A stretch of DNA of 64,000 bases from an uncultured Desulfovibrio sp. (GCA_913063155.1 CAJXYU010000001.1:744001-808000); one strand, 5' to 3'. Numbered from the stretch's first letter, positions 50,788 through 60,201 are shown. Program-made: numbers and translations. The notes: generated by a model from the letters alone, not told the origin.

Positions 50788-52089
50788 TCAGCGCTCCCTC
50801 GAACAAGCCCGATACGCGAATTCCAGCCCGAATGAAAACCCGACCATGGCTGCGAGAATCCACAAATGGGAACGGGTCGCGGGCGACGACCAGACCTGCA
50901 TGCAGATGGCCGCCAACGCGCCGAGGCATAGCAACAGAGCCAGCCCGGAGATCAGCCGGCTGCCTTTGGTGGCCTCGGCCAGCCTGATATTCGCCGCGTT
51001 CACCACGGCGAAAATGAGCAGGAACCCGGAACTCGCCATGGTGGAAATGGCGTTGAGATCCACAAGGTTGGCCACAAGCAGCGTGGACAGAGACAGCAAA
51101 AGCAGCCCCGTGACCGGTTGCCCCATAAAGAGCGTTTCCAGAAAATGAGGCGCTTCATCCGCTTCCGCCATGGTATACGTAATGCGAGACGCACTGTAGA
51201 ACGTTGCGTTGATGGCGGATGCGGTCGCCAGCAACGCCGCCACGGCCATGAGCGTGAATCCCAGGGAGCCGAGAACCTTTTCGGCCGCCGCGGCCAACGC
51301 GTACTCCGACGCACCGGCAAGCCCGGCCGCTCCCATCACGCCGAGGCCCGCCATGGAAATCAGGATGTACAGCAGAATGACGATGCCCACGCTGATATAG
51401 TGGGCCGCAGGAATGGTCCTGTGCGGATTGCGGATGTCGGGGGCTGCATTGGAAATGAGTTCGAACCCCTCGTAATTGACGAAAATGATCATGGCCCCGG
51501 CCACGATCTGCACCGGGCCGACCCAGGTGGAAGCCTCCATGTTCGCATACTCGAGCCCTCCGGCAAAGGCCACGGCCACGAACAGCAGCAAAATTCCCAA
51601 CTTGGCGCCGTTGATGGAATTTTCCGTTCTGAGGACCGCTTCCGCCCCCTTGATGTTGAGCAGGGTCAGCACCAGCACGGCCCCGGAAAGAAGAACGTGT
51701 TTGGCCATGACCTGCTGGTCCGGCGCGAAGAACGTGGCCCCATACCCGCCGAAGGCCGCCGCGTACAGGGCGAGCACCACCGCGTAGCTGAGCAGCAGCA
51801 TGTTGTTCATGCTCCCCGAAAACAGGCCGTGCCCGAATGCCTGGTTGATGAACGAAACCGTGCCGCCACGATTGGGAAAGGTCACGGAAAGACGTGCGTA
51901 CGAATAGGAAGTGGAAAGGGCCACCAGGCCTCCGGCGCAAAAGGCGATGGGCATTGCCCCGCCCGCCAGTGCCGCGGAAATGCCGAGGACCGCGAAAATC
52001 GCTCCTCCAACCATGCCGCCGATGCCTATGGACACGGCTGAAAAAAGGCCAATCTGCTCCCCGTCGTCCCTCTTGATGCTGTTGTCCAC
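50788..52089 (-). CDS. APC-family amino-acid permease
   Basis: A 433-residue protein with 12 predicted membrane helices. The first helix GLFSAVSIGIGGMVGGAIFA carries the Gly-rich break typical of amino acid/polyamine/cation transporters, and later GYGATFFAPDQQ, FVNYEGFELISNAAPDIRNP fit the family. The substrate is unknown. The start is a GTG with GGAGGAA four bases upstream; longer in-frame reading to 52215 lacks a site and has an unusual composition. It is opposite argO. Its leader has a perfect GCAGAA/TTCTGC hairpin (52190-52207). Confidence 0.85.
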   Translation of the reverse strand: MDNSIKRDDGEQIGLFSAVSIGIGGMVGGAIFAVLGISAALAGGAMPIAFCAGGLVALSTSYSYARLSVTFPNRGGTVSFINQAFGHGLFSGSMNNMLLLSYAVVLALYAAAFGGYGATFFAPDQQVMAKHVLLSGAVLVLTLLNIKGAEAVLRTENSINGAKLGILLLFVAVAFAGGLEYANMEASTWVGPVQIVAGAMIIFVNYEGFELISNAAPDIRNPHRTIPAAHYISVGIVILLYILISMAGLGVMGAAGLAGASEYALAAAAEKVLGSLGFTLMAVAALLATASAINATFYSASRITYTMAEADEAPHFLETLFMGQPVTGLLLLSLSTLLVANLVDLNAISTMASSGFLLIFAVVNAANIRLAEATKGSRLISGLALLLCLGALAAICMQVWSSPATRSHLWILAAMVGFSFGLEFAYRACSRER

Positions 52090-52427
52090 ACTTCCTCCGG
52101 TTGCTGTAAATGAACGAATTTCATACCGACAGTAAAATAACCGTGTAACGGATTCAAGGCCCCCTCGAGAAATCCGGCCCTTCAGCCATGCAGAATCTGA
52201 GTTCTGCGACCTCATGCTGTATTACTCTTCACAACACAGTCGAAAAATCGAAATGATCGCCATGAACCGAATCGACTTTTCACCAAAGACGAGGATCAAC
52301 CGCTTTCACTGAACAAAAAGAATCGCGGAAAATCGAGAAGAGCCTCCCCCAAAAAGGAGGTTGCCAAACAATCCCTTCTTTCAGACCTCCGTTTTCCCGG
52401 CGTTTTCTTTTTTTTACAATTTCCAGC
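52090..52427. other. Intergenic region between the APC permease and TetR genes
   Basis: No gene is seen in these 338 bases. Two hairpins occur: GCAGAA-tctgag-TTCTGC (52190-52207) and CCTCC-cccaaaaa-GGAGG (about 52345-52364). The leftward APC promoter must lie here, and the right end leads into the TetR promoter. Confidence 0.4.
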
Positions 52428-52451
52428 TTGACACAAAACCGACCGGTCGGT
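52428..52451 (+). promoter_or_regulatory. TetR-type operator with -35 box
   Basis: TTGACA (52428-52433) is followed by the perfect palindrome ACCGACCGGTCGGT (52438-52451), 12 bases before the TetR gene start. The repressor would cover the promoter of its own gene and the envelope operon behind it. Confidence 0.75.
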
Positions 52452-52463
52452 CATTTTTATACT

Positions 52464-53078
52464 ATGGGAAAACGGGAAGAGAACAAACGCCGGAAGCAGC
52501 AGGCCATTTTGGACGCTGCCCTGAAGGTTTTTTCCGACCAGGGCTTCGCCGCCGCAAAAATGGCGGACATAGCCAACGCTGCCGGGGTGGGCAAGGGGAC
52601 CATCTACGAATACTACCAGAGCAAGGAAGATCTCTTCTTCGCGGTCTTTCGGTGGTATGTGGACGAAGTTGTGGCATCTGGCATGCTGGATGCGGCGCGG
52701 CTGGAAGGCGACGAGGCCGACCGGCTCCGGGCCTTCCTGGATTCGGCCGTCAACTCCGGCGTCGAAACCCTGGAGTACTTCGCCATTTCCCTGGAGTTCT
52801 GGGCCGCGGCCGGAAGCCCCGCCACACGTGACCGGTTCCGCAAGGCCATGCAGGCGCTCTACCAATCCTTCCGCGCGGCTTTGGAAACCCTCTTGGAAGA
52901 CGGCAAACGGTCCGGCGTGTTCCGCAAACACGTGGATTCGGCATCGGTGGCCGCAGGGCTGACCGGCGCGTTGGACGGGCTCCTGCTCCAAGGGTGGATG
53001 GACGGCCACTTCGACATCAGGGGCACTGCGCGGGGCTTTCTGGACACAATCATGCTCGGCATGCGCAACACGGAGTAA
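52464..53078 (+). CDS. TetR-family repressor of the envelope operon
   Basis: A 204-residue TetR/AcrR regulator. The N-terminal helix-turn-helix is AILDAALKVFSDQGFAAAKM, then ADIANAAGVGKGTIYEYYQS and KEDLFFAVF; the C-terminal ligand domain is helical. The palindrome directly upstream implies autorepression. The downstream LolA-like gene starts seven bases after its stop, so it heads the operon and probably controls it in response to an unknown envelope-related ligand. No Shine-Dalgarno is evident before the ATG; the leader is very short. Confidence 0.92.
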   Translation: MGKREENKRRKQQAILDAALKVFSDQGFAAAKMADIANAAGVGKGTIYEYYQSKEDLFFAVFRWYVDEVVASGMLDAARLEGDEADRLRAFLDSAVNSGVETLEYFAISLEFWAAAGSPATRDRFRKAMQALYQSFRAALETLLEDGKRSGVFRKHVDSASVAAGLTGALDGLLLQGWMDGHFDIRGTARGFLDTIMLGMRNTE

Positions 53079-53084
53079 TCAGAC

Positions 53085-53861
53085 ATGAAACACCTGTTCA
53101 CCACACTTCTTTTCACGACGCTGCTCCTGCCCGTTTCCGCCCATGCACAAGAGCCCACGGCGCAGGATATCGTCGCCAAGGCTTGGGACTACATGCGCGG
53201 CAGCACCTCGGTCTCCGTGGTGCGCATGACCGTGCACCGGCCCGACTGGGAGCGCAAATCCAAGCTCAAGGCGTGGACCAAGGGCCGCGAAGATTCCATC
53301 TTCCAGCTCATCGCCCCGGCCAAGGACAAGGGCAACGGCACCCTGAAAAAGGGCCGGGAAATGTGGACCTACAACCCCAAGATCAACCGGGTGGTCAAAA
53401 TCCCGCCCTCCATGATGTCCCAATCGTGGATGGGTTCCGACTTCTCCAACAACGATCTGTCCAAGGCCGACTCCATCATCCTGGACTATGACCACACCAT
53501 CGAGAAGGTCGAGGCGCGGGACGGATTCAAGGTCTATACCATCAAGGCTATGCCCAGGCCCGACGCGCCCGTGGTCTGGGGAATGCAGCTGCTCACCATC
53601 CGCGAGGACGGCGTGCTTCTGAAGGAGTCCTTCCACGATGAAGACCTGGAACCGGTCAAGGTGCTGACCACCAGCGATATCCGGGACATGGGCGGCAGGC
53701 CGTTTCCGCGCGTCTGGAAGATGCAATCCCTTGATACGGACGACGGGGACGCCGAAACCGGGGATGAGTATACCCTGCTGGAATACGACAGCATCACGTT
53801 CGACGTGAAGCTGCGCGACTCCCTGTTCACTCTCAACGCGCTCAAGAAACCCGTGAGGTAA
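53085..53861 (+). CDS. LolA-like outer-membrane lipoprotein-sorting protein (TP_0789 type)
   Basis: A 258-residue secreted protein with signal peptide ending AHA. The mature part begins EPTAQDIVAKAWDYMRGSTS and contains KGREMWTYNPKINRVVKIPP, MMSQSWMGSDFSNNDLSKAD and LLKESFHDEDLEPVKVLTTS, the strand pattern of the COG2834/TP_0789 domain, which has the LolA half-barrel for a lipid or acyl chain. Set between a TetR gene and FtsX-type permeases, it is a good candidate for a periplasmic carrier loaded by the transporter. It ends two bases before the first permease. Confidence 0.87.
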   Translation: MKHLFTTLLFTTLLLPVSAHAQEPTAQDIVAKAWDYMRGSTSVSVVRMTVHRPDWERKSKLKAWTKGREDSIFQLIAPAKDKGNGTLKKGREMWTYNPKINRVVKIPPSMMSQSWMGSDFSNNDLSKADSIILDYDHTIEKVEARDGFKVYTIKAMPRPDAPVVWGMQLLTIREDGVLLKESFHDEDLEPVKVLTTSDIRDMGGRPFPRVWKMQSLDTDDGDAETGDEYTLLEYDSITFDVKLRDSLFTLNALKKPVR

Positions 53862-53863
53862 CC

Positions 53864-55096
53864 ATGGAAATCCTGATGGCTTGGCGCAACGTATGGCGAA
53901 ACCCGAGACGGTCCGTCCTGACCATCCTGGCCATCGCTTTTGCCTGCCTGCTGCTCATCTTCATGCTCTCGTTCCAGTTCGGCATGTACGAGGTCATGAT
54001 CAACGCGGCCGTGAAGGTGCAGACCGGCCATCTCCAGGTCATTGCCAAAGACTACGACAAGGACATGAAGATGCGCTGGGTGGTGGAAGATCCCCAGGCC
54101 GTAGGAGATCTCATGCTGGCCGTCCCGCATATCACGGCCCATACCTTCCGGGCCAACGGCTTCGCCCTGCTCTCCTCCAGAGACCGCACTTATGGCGGCA
54201 TGGTCACTGGAGTGCTCCCCGCACGGGAACGGGAAATATCCTCAACCGCCTCCACCATCCGGCAGGGGGCCTACCTGGAGCCCGGCGACACCAACCAGGC
54301 CGTTGTCGGTTCCTTGCTCGCCAAGAACCTGCACATCTCCGTGGGAGACGAACTGGTTCTCCTGGGCAATGCCCGGGACGGCTCCATCGCCGCCACGGTG
54401 CTCAACGTGAAAGGCGTCTTCTCTTCGGGCATGGACGAATACGACCGCTCGGCCATCCAGATACCGCTCCCTTATTTCCAGGAGGTCTTCGCCATGCGCG
54501 GGGCAGTGCACCAAGTGGTGGCCGTCTGCGATTCCCTGACTGCAGTGGGCCCGGCGCAATCAACGGTTACCGGAAACCTTCCGAAAGTAAAATCCAAAAG
54601 AAATCTAGAATGTAAATCATGGGACGAGCTGTTACCTGGCCTGATTCAGTCCATTCAGATGGATCTGGGCGGGGGCATCATCTTCTACCTCATCCTCATC
54701 GTGGTGGTGGCCTTCAGCATCATGAACACCTTTCTCATGGCCGTGTTCGAACGCACCCATGAATTCGGCACCCTCATGGCCATCGGAGCCAAGCCCGCGC
54801 GACTGACCAAAATGCTGCTCTACGAATCCGCATTTCTGACCTCCTGCGGAATCATTCTGGGCATCGCCGCCGGGTGCGCGCTGACCATTTACGTGGAGTC
54901 CACGGGCATCACCCTGGGAGAAGCCCAAGGCATGCTGCGCCAGTACGGCATCCCCAACGTCATGCGGCCCGAACTCTCCTGGCTGACGGCTGTGACCGGC
55001 CCCTTCGTGGTCTTCTTCATCACCATGCTCACCGCCCTCTACCCGGCATTCAAGGTGCGCAAACTCAAGCCGGTGGAGGCGATGCATGCCATATGA
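53864..55096 (+). CDS. FtsX/LolC-type ABC transporter permease 1
   Basis: A 410-residue membrane protein with one N-terminal helix (VLTILAIAFACLLLIFMLSF), a large periplasmic domain (about 40-265), and three C-terminal helices, the LolC/LolE/MacB topology. The FtsX domain shows VVAFSIMNTFLMAVFERTHE followed by FGTLMAIGAKPARLTKMLLY. At codons about 235-255 there is a short patch of AT-rich, rare-codon DNA (54570-54630). It probably forms a complex with the second permease (55127) and the ATPase (56354). Confidence 0.9.
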   Translation: MEILMAWRNVWRNPRRSVLTILAIAFACLLLIFMLSFQFGMYEVMINAAVKVQTGHLQVIAKDYDKDMKMRWVVEDPQAVGDLMLAVPHITAHTFRANGFALLSSRDRTYGGMVTGVLPAREREISSTASTIRQGAYLEPGDTNQAVVGSLLAKNLHISVGDELVLLGNARDGSIAATVLNVKGVFSSGMDEYDRSAIQIPLPYFQEVFAMRGAVHQVVAVCDSLTAVGPAQSTVTGNLPKVKSKRNLECKSWDELLPGLIQSIQMDLGGGIIFYLILIVVVAFSIMNTFLMAVFERTHEFGTLMAIGAKPARLTKMLLYESAFLTSCGIILGIAAGCALTIYVESTGITLGEAQGMLRQYGIPNVMRPELSWLTAVTGPFVVFFITMLTALYPAFKVRKLKPVEAMHAI

Positions 55097-55126
55097 CACC
55101 ACGCACTCGGCCTAGGGAGAACACTC

Positions 55127-56344
55127 ATGCAGCTGCAACTCGCCTGGAGAAACATATGGCGCAACCCGCGCCGCACCCTGATCATCCTCACGGCCGTCGT
55201 CATCGGGGCCTGGACCATGCTCTTTTTCGGGGCCCTGTCGCGGGGCATGGCCGAATCCATGCTTACCAACTCCATCAACAACCTGACCGGGCACATTCAG
55301 ATCCAGAAACAGGGCTACCGGGACGATCCGGTGGTGGAAAACCGCATCAACGATCCGACCCCGATCAAAGCCCTGCTGGACCAAGACCTTCCACCCGAAG
55401 CCAAATGGGCTTTCCGCATCGAGGTGAACGGCGTGGCCTCCAACGCCCGCAACTCCAAAGGCGTAACCATCGTGGGCATCGACCCGGACCGGGAGCCGGA
55501 CCTTTCCTTTTACGGACAGTCCGTCACCGAGGGCCGCGCCCTCAGGCCGGACGACGCCCACGGAATCCTTGTGGGCCAGGGGCTGCTGGATTCCATGGAC
55601 ACCAAGCCGGGCCGAAAGATCGTGCTCATGACCCAGGGGGCGGACAAGGAGACGGCCTCGCGGGCCTTCAAGATCCGCGGCGTGTATCGGGCCGAGCTTG
55701 AAGCCACGGAAAAGCGGTACGTATTCGTCACCCTACCCGCGGCCCGCAAACTGCTGGGAGTAAAGAACGCGGTCACGTCCGCCTGCATCCGTTTGCCCGA
55801 GCGGGAACAGGTGGGACCAATGGCCGAAACACTCGGGAAACACCTGCCAAAAGGGCTGTCCCTGCTCACTTGGGAAGATATGCTTCCCTTGCTCACCGGA
55901 TACCTGAGCATGTTCGATTCCTTCATGTTTCTCTGGTATCTGGTGGTTTTCGTGGCCATGGGCTTCGGTATCGTCAACACCACACTCATGGCCGTGCTGG
56001 AACGAACCCGCGAATTCGGACTGCTCAAGGCCCTGGGCATGAAACCGGCGCGAATCGTACGCGGCGTGCTCACCGAATGTCTGATCCTGCTGCTGGTCGG
56101 TCTGGTCGCGGGCAACGCCCTGGGCCTCCTCACCGTCCTGGTTCTGTCCGGCGGCATCGACCTCTCGTTCATGGCCGAAGGATCGCAGTACTTCGGCATG
56201 AGCCACCTCATTTTCCCGAAGCTGATGGCGCGCGACGTGGTCGCGGCCAACGGCGTGATTCTGGTCCTCGGCCTGCTGGTCTCCCTGTATCCGGCTCTCA
56301 AAGCCGGACGCATCACCCCAGTGGAAGCAATGGCCCAAACATAG
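55127..56344 (+). CDS. FtsX/LolE-type ABC transporter permease 2
   Basis: A 405-residue relative of permease 1 with the same layout: an N-terminal helix LIILTAVVIGAWTMLFFGAL, a periplasmic domain, and three C-terminal helices with VVFVAMGFGIVNTTLMAVLE and TREFGLLKALGMKPARIVRG. Two different permeases with one ATPase resemble the LolCDE lipoprotein extractor. The gene follows permease 1 by 30 bases and ends nine bases before the ATPase. GGGAG precedes the ATG. Confidence 0.9.
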   Translation: MQLQLAWRNIWRNPRRTLIILTAVVIGAWTMLFFGALSRGMAESMLTNSINNLTGHIQIQKQGYRDDPVVENRINDPTPIKALLDQDLPPEAKWAFRIEVNGVASNARNSKGVTIVGIDPDREPDLSFYGQSVTEGRALRPDDAHGILVGQGLLDSMDTKPGRKIVLMTQGADKETASRAFKIRGVYRAELEATEKRYVFVTLPAARKLLGVKNAVTSACIRLPEREQVGPMAETLGKHLPKGLSLLTWEDMLPLLTGYLSMFDSFMFLWYLVVFVAMGFGIVNTTLMAVLERTREFGLLKALGMKPARIVRGVLTECLILLLVGLVAGNALGLLTVLVLSGGIDLSFMAEGSQYFGMSHLIFPKLMARDVVAANGVILVLGLLVSLYPALKAGRITPVEAMAQT

Positions 56345-56353
56345 GAGCCCGAC

Positions 56354-57037
56354 ATGAGTATCGTACACATAGACAACGTGACCAAGACTTACCGCCAGGG
56401 CAAGGTGGACGTGCACGCCCTGTCCGGAATTTCCCTCGACATCTCCAAAGGAGGGTTCACGGTGCTGGCCGGACCGTCCGGATCGGGCAAGACCACCCTG
56501 CTCAACCTCATGGGCGGATTGGACAATCCCACCTCCGGCTCCATCACCCTGGACGGCGAGGTCATCACAGGCCTGTCCCAGTCCCGACTGGCCGACATGC
56601 GCCTTGAGAAGATCGGCTTCGTGTTCCAGGCCTACAACCTCATCCCGGTGCTTTCAGCCCAGGAAAACGTGGAGTATGTCATGCTCATGCAGGGCGTTCC
56701 CGCAAAGGAGCGGAGCGAACGCGCCCGAGCCGTGCTGGACGACGTGGGCCTGGAAGGCAAATATTCCCGCCGTCCGGCCGAACTTTCCGGCGGCCAGCAG
56801 CAACGCGTAGCCGTGGCCCGGGCAATCGTGTCCCATCCGTCCATCGTGCTGGCGGACGAGCCCACGGCCAACCTGGATTCCAAGACCGGCCAGGGGCTGC
56901 TGGAAATCATGTGCGAAATGAACGAGAAACGAAACGCGACCTTCATCTTCTCCACACACGACCAGATGGTCATGGACTATGCCAAACGCCTCGTCCATCT
57001 CAAGGATGGACGAATCGTGGACGACGAAACCAGATAG
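56354..57037 (+). CDS. LolD-type ABC transporter ATPase
   Basis: A 227-residue ATPase of the LolD/MacB group: Walker [22 protein letters not shown]-loop [20 protein letters not shown], signature [20 protein letters not shown], Walker [17 protein letters not shown] and H-loop FSTHD. It should power the two FtsX-type permeases before it to extract or move a lipid-linked substrate at the inner membrane. The ATG follows the second permease by nine bases. Confidence 0.93.
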   Translation: MSIVHIDNVTKTYRQGKVDVHALSGISLDISKGGFTVLAGPSGSGKTTLLNLMGGLDNPTSGSITLDGEVITGLSQSRLADMRLEKIGFVFQAYNLIPVLSAQENVEYVMLMQGVPAKERSERARAVLDDVGLEGKYSRRPAELSGGQQQRVAVARAIVSHPSIVLADEPTANLDSKTGQGLLEIMCEMNEKRNATFIFSTHDQMVMDYAKRLVHLKDGRIVDDETR

Positions 57038-57040
57038 ATC

Positions 57041-58354
57041 ATGCGACAGACCGTTCTCCATCTCCTGCTCCTCTGCTCGCTCGGATGCCTGCTTGCCCCT
57101 GCCGCCTTTGCCCAGGACAACGACAGCGCGTGGGACAACGTGGATATGGAATGGGGCGGTCATTTCAAGAACTACGGCCGAGCGCTTTTTCCCGAATCCG
57201 GCACGGCCTTCGACGACGTGGGGCTGGACGCCAACTTCGACGGTTTCACCGAGTTACGGCTGAACAACAAGACCTTCTTCGGAAATACGGCCTATACCGA
57301 ACTGCACTGGGAGGCCTCACTGACCGGAGGGGGTACCCGCGAAGACGGTGAAAAGCTCAAACGACTTTACCCCGCCCTCTACCCGAATGGGCTGTTGACC
57401 CCGCCCAACGACGACCGGCGCCTTGTGGACCTGACCGCCGTGGTGCACGAAGACCGGGGCGCCGCCGTCTACCATCGCCTGGACCGGGCCATGGTGGCCC
57501 TCACCCCCGAGTGGGGCGAAGTCCGCCTGGGCAGGCAAGCCGTCACCTGGGGGCACGGGTTCACCTTCAACCCCATGGACCTGTTCAATCCCTTCGCACC
57601 CACGGACCTGGAACGCGACTACAAGTTGGGCGACGACATGGCCCTCATCCAGTTCCCGGCGGGCGACATGGACGTGGAACTCATCTATGTGGCCCGACGC
57701 GACCCGAACACCAAGGACGCGGACTTCGAGCAGGCGTCCGTCGGGGGAAAGCTGAGCTTCGCGGCCACGGACGACACAGGCGTGGACATCATCCTGACCC
57801 GGCACTACCAGGACTACATTGCCGGGGTCGGTGCCGCAGGCTACATCGGCGATGCGGCATGGCGGCTGGACGTGACCGGCACCTTGCTGAACGCCCCCAG
57901 CAGAGGGCGCACCGCCTACCTTTCCGCCGTGGCCAACGTGGACTATTCCTGGCAGTGGTTCAACAAGAACTGGTACGGCTACGTGGAACTCTACTACAAC
58001 GGCCTTTCGGACGCGGACTACGCCGACCAATTCTCGGACACGGCCATTGCCGAGCGCATCGCCCGCGGCGAACTCTACGCCCTTGGCTCCCTCTACTGGA
58101 GCGGAAACATCAATTGCGAAATCCACCCGCTGGTGAACCTCTACCTGACCTCCATCGTCAACCTCAACGACCCGTCCGGCGTCTGGCTGCCCCGCATCGT
58201 TTACGATATGTCCGACAACCTGCGCCTGAGCCTTTCCGGCTCCTTCAGTTGGGGAGCGCATAACACCGAGTACGGCGGCTACGACATTCCCGGCTACTCA
58301 TTCGACCAGAAGCCCTCCGATTCCGTATCCGTCTGGCTGACCAGGTATTTCTAA
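57041..58354 (+). CDS. Outer-membrane beta-barrel protein of the TetR operon
   Basis: A 437-residue secreted protein with signal peptide ending AFA. The mature part has alternating strands with aromatic residues, for example LRLNNKTFFGNTAYTELHWE, and VRLGRQAVTWGHGFTFNPMD, the Arg-Gly-Arg-Gln block seen in DUF1302-like and alginate-export-type barrels, and it ends in an aromatic VWLTRYF, the outer-membrane insertion signal. It starts three bases after the ATPase stop. As the outer-membrane partner it may receive or place the substrate of the carrier and transporter. The precise family is unsure. Confidence 0.85.
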   Translation: MRQTVLHLLLLCSLGCLLAPAAFAQDNDSAWDNVDMEWGGHFKNYGRALFPESGTAFDDVGLDANFDGFTELRLNNKTFFGNTAYTELHWEASLTGGGTREDGEKLKRLYPALYPNGLLTPPNDDRRLVDLTAVVHEDRGAAVYHRLDRAMVALTPEWGEVRLGRQAVTWGHGFTFNPMDLFNPFAPTDLERDYKLGDDMALIQFPAGDMDVELIYVARRDPNTKDADFEQASVGGKLSFAATDDTGVDIILTRHYQDYIAGVGAAGYIGDAAWRLDVTGTLLNAPSRGRTAYLSAVANVDYSWQWFNKNWYGYVELYYNGLSDADYADQFSDTAIAERIARGELYALGSLYWSGNINCEIHPLVNLYLTSIVNLNDPSGVWLPRIVYDMSDNLRLSLSGSFSWGAHNTEYGGYDIPGYSFDQKPSDSVSVWLTRYF

Positions 58355-58478
58355 CCACGGCAAAAGGTCGTTCGACCCAACACAGCAACGAATCCGCCTC
58401 CCATCAAAAACAACGGCAATTTTTTACAAGACAACGGCGTCCGCCAGCGTTACGGTCAAGACGGAATCGAGGAAGCCC

Positions 58479-59297
58479 ATGCGCAGCAAGGAACGAGTTC
58501 GTTACTGGCGCGATCCGGATGTGGACGCGCTGGAAATACGCCTGTCCGCCGACAGTACCCACTCCTTCCCGCACCATACGCACGATTGCTACACTATCGG
58601 CGTCATGGAGCGGGGGCGATGCTTTGCGCTCGGCAAAGGGCACGGCAGCATACCCATCACCCAGGGCGAGATGTGCCTGTTCAACCCCGGCCAGGTGCAT
58701 GCGGGAATCCTCATGGACAAGGGAGCGCGCATCACCTACCGCATGTTCTTCGTGGACCACGACTGGCTGCGCGGCATGGCAGCGGACCTGCGCGACGGTA
58801 ACGACGGCCTGCCCGAATTCGAACACATCATCGTCCACACCCCGCACCTCACACGACGGCTCATGCGCCTCAACTGGACCATCCACTCCGGAATGGACCG
58901 ACTGGCCAAGGAATCGGCCATGATGGAAGCCATGTCCAGACTCTTCTTCGCCCTCGGCGGCATCCATCGCCCCGAACCGGGCAACGAACCCCAGGCCGTG
59001 CAACGGGCCAAGGAATTCCTGGGCGACAACATCGCCAAAAAGGTCACCCTGGACAGGCTGGCCGAAGTCACGGGCCTGAGCCGCTACCACTTCCTTCGGG
59101 TGTTCAAGAAAGCCACGGGGTTGCCGCCCCATCGCTATCAATTGCAATGCCGCGTGGAACGTGCCAAGGGCCTGCTGCTCTCGGGCATGCCCATCGCCGA
59201 GGCCGCCCTGGAAAGCGGATTTACGGACCAGAGCCACTTCACCCACAAATTCAAGCAGTTCACAGGCGCAACCCCGGCCCAATACGTGGCCCGCTAG
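58479..59297 (+). CDS. AraC-family regulator with cupin-like sensor, copy 1
   Basis: A 272-residue AraC regulator. The N-terminal ligand domain (about 20-110) has the metal/ligand-type HSFPHHTHDCYTIGVMERGR and LFNPGQVHAG; the C-terminal domain has two helix-turn-helices, LDRLAEVTGLSRYHFLRVFK and MPIAEAALESGFTDQSHFTH. It is closely related to the next gene, which is a tandem duplicate (about two thirds identical by eye). The target is unknown; relatives with this sensor are often next to EamA-type exporters, as here. Confidence 0.9.
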   Translation: MRSKERVRYWRDPDVDALEIRLSADSTHSFPHHTHDCYTIGVMERGRCFALGKGHGSIPITQGEMCLFNPGQVHAGILMDKGARITYRMFFVDHDWLRGMAADLRDGNDGLPEFEHIIVHTPHLTRRLMRLNWTIHSGMDRLAKESAMMEAMSRLFFALGGIHRPEPGNEPQAVQRAKEFLGDNIAKKVTLDRLAEVTGLSRYHFLRVFKKATGLPPHRYQLQCRVERAKGLLLSGMPIAEAALESGFTDQSHFTHKFKQFTGATPAQYVAR

Positions 59298-59369
59298 CCC
59301 GACAGCAACATTCTGCAAGACTCTTTTATCCACTCACGGTAGGGTTTCCGCATGAACAGGGAGAGGCCC

Positions 59370-60191
59370 ATGCGCAGCAAAGAGCTTGTGAAATACTGGC
59401 GTGACCCGGACATGAGCGATCTGGAGATCCGCCTGTCCGCAGACAGTCGCCATTCCTTTCCGCACCATACGCACGACTGTTTCACCATCGGCGTCATGGA
59501 ACGAGGGCGCTGGCTCGCCACCGGTCCGGGCCACGGCAACCGGTCCGCCACCCAGGGGGAAATCTGCCTGTTCAACCCCGGCCAGGTGCATGCGGGCATT
59601 ATCACGAAAAAGGACGCGCGCATCACTTATCGCGTCTATTTCGTGGAAAACGAATGGCTGCAATCCATGGCAGCGGACCTGCGCGACGGCAACGACGGCC
59701 TGCCCGAGTTCCACGACATGATCATCCAGACTCCGTACCTGTTCCAGGGACTCATGAGCCTCAACTGGACCATTCATTCGGGCATGAACCGGCTGGCCAA
59801 GGAGAGCGCCATGCTGAAGGCCATGTCCGGCCTGTTCATCAACCACGGCGGCATCCGCAAACCCAGAACAGGCTGCGAGCCGTACGCCGTGCAACGCGCA
59901 AGGAACTATCTCAACGAAAACCTTTCCGAGCGCGTCTCCCTGGACAAAGTGGCCCGGGTGGCGGGGCTCAGCCGTTACCATTTTCTGCGTGTATTCAAGC
60001 AAGCCACCGGGCTCACCCCCAGCCGCTATCACATGCAATGCCGAGTGAAACGCGCCAAGGGACTGCTGCTCGCCGGAAACCCCATCGCCGAAGTGGCCCT
60101 GGACTGCGGATTCTCGGACCAGAGTCATTTTACGCACCGGTTCAAGCAGCTCACCGCAGCAACGCCCGCGCAATATCTCACAGGTTCATGA
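59370..60191 (+). CDS. AraC-family regulator with cupin-like sensor, copy 2
   Basis: A 273-residue paralogue of the preceding regulator, starting with the same MRSKE and RYW/KYW pattern, with HSFPHHTHDCFTIGVMERGR, LFNPGQVHAG, and the helix-turn-helices LDKVARVAGLSRYHFLRVFK and NPIAEVALDCGFSDQSHFTH. The ATG at 59370 has GGGAGAGG upstream; an ATG six codons earlier is in frame. The 72-base gap after copy 1 has no terminator, so they may be co-transcribed. DedA and EamA genes follow. Confidence 0.9.
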   Translation: MRSKELVKYWRDPDMSDLEIRLSADSRHSFPHHTHDCFTIGVMERGRWLATGPGHGNRSATQGEICLFNPGQVHAGIITKKDARITYRVYFVENEWLQSMAADLRDGNDGLPEFHDMIIQTPYLFQGLMSLNWTIHSGMNRLAKESAMLKAMSGLFINHGGIRKPRTGCEPYAVQRARNYLNENLSERVSLDKVARVAGLSRYHFLRVFKQATGLTPSRYHMQCRVKRAKGLLLAGNPIAEVALDCGFSDQSHFTHRFKQLTAATPAQYLTGS

Positions 60192-60201
60192 TGAGAACGG
60201 G

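Noticed and set aside
52458-52463. TATACT as the -10 box of the TetR gene
   Set aside because: It ends directly against the ATG and is 24 bases from the TTGACA, too far for a sigma-70 promoter with that -35.
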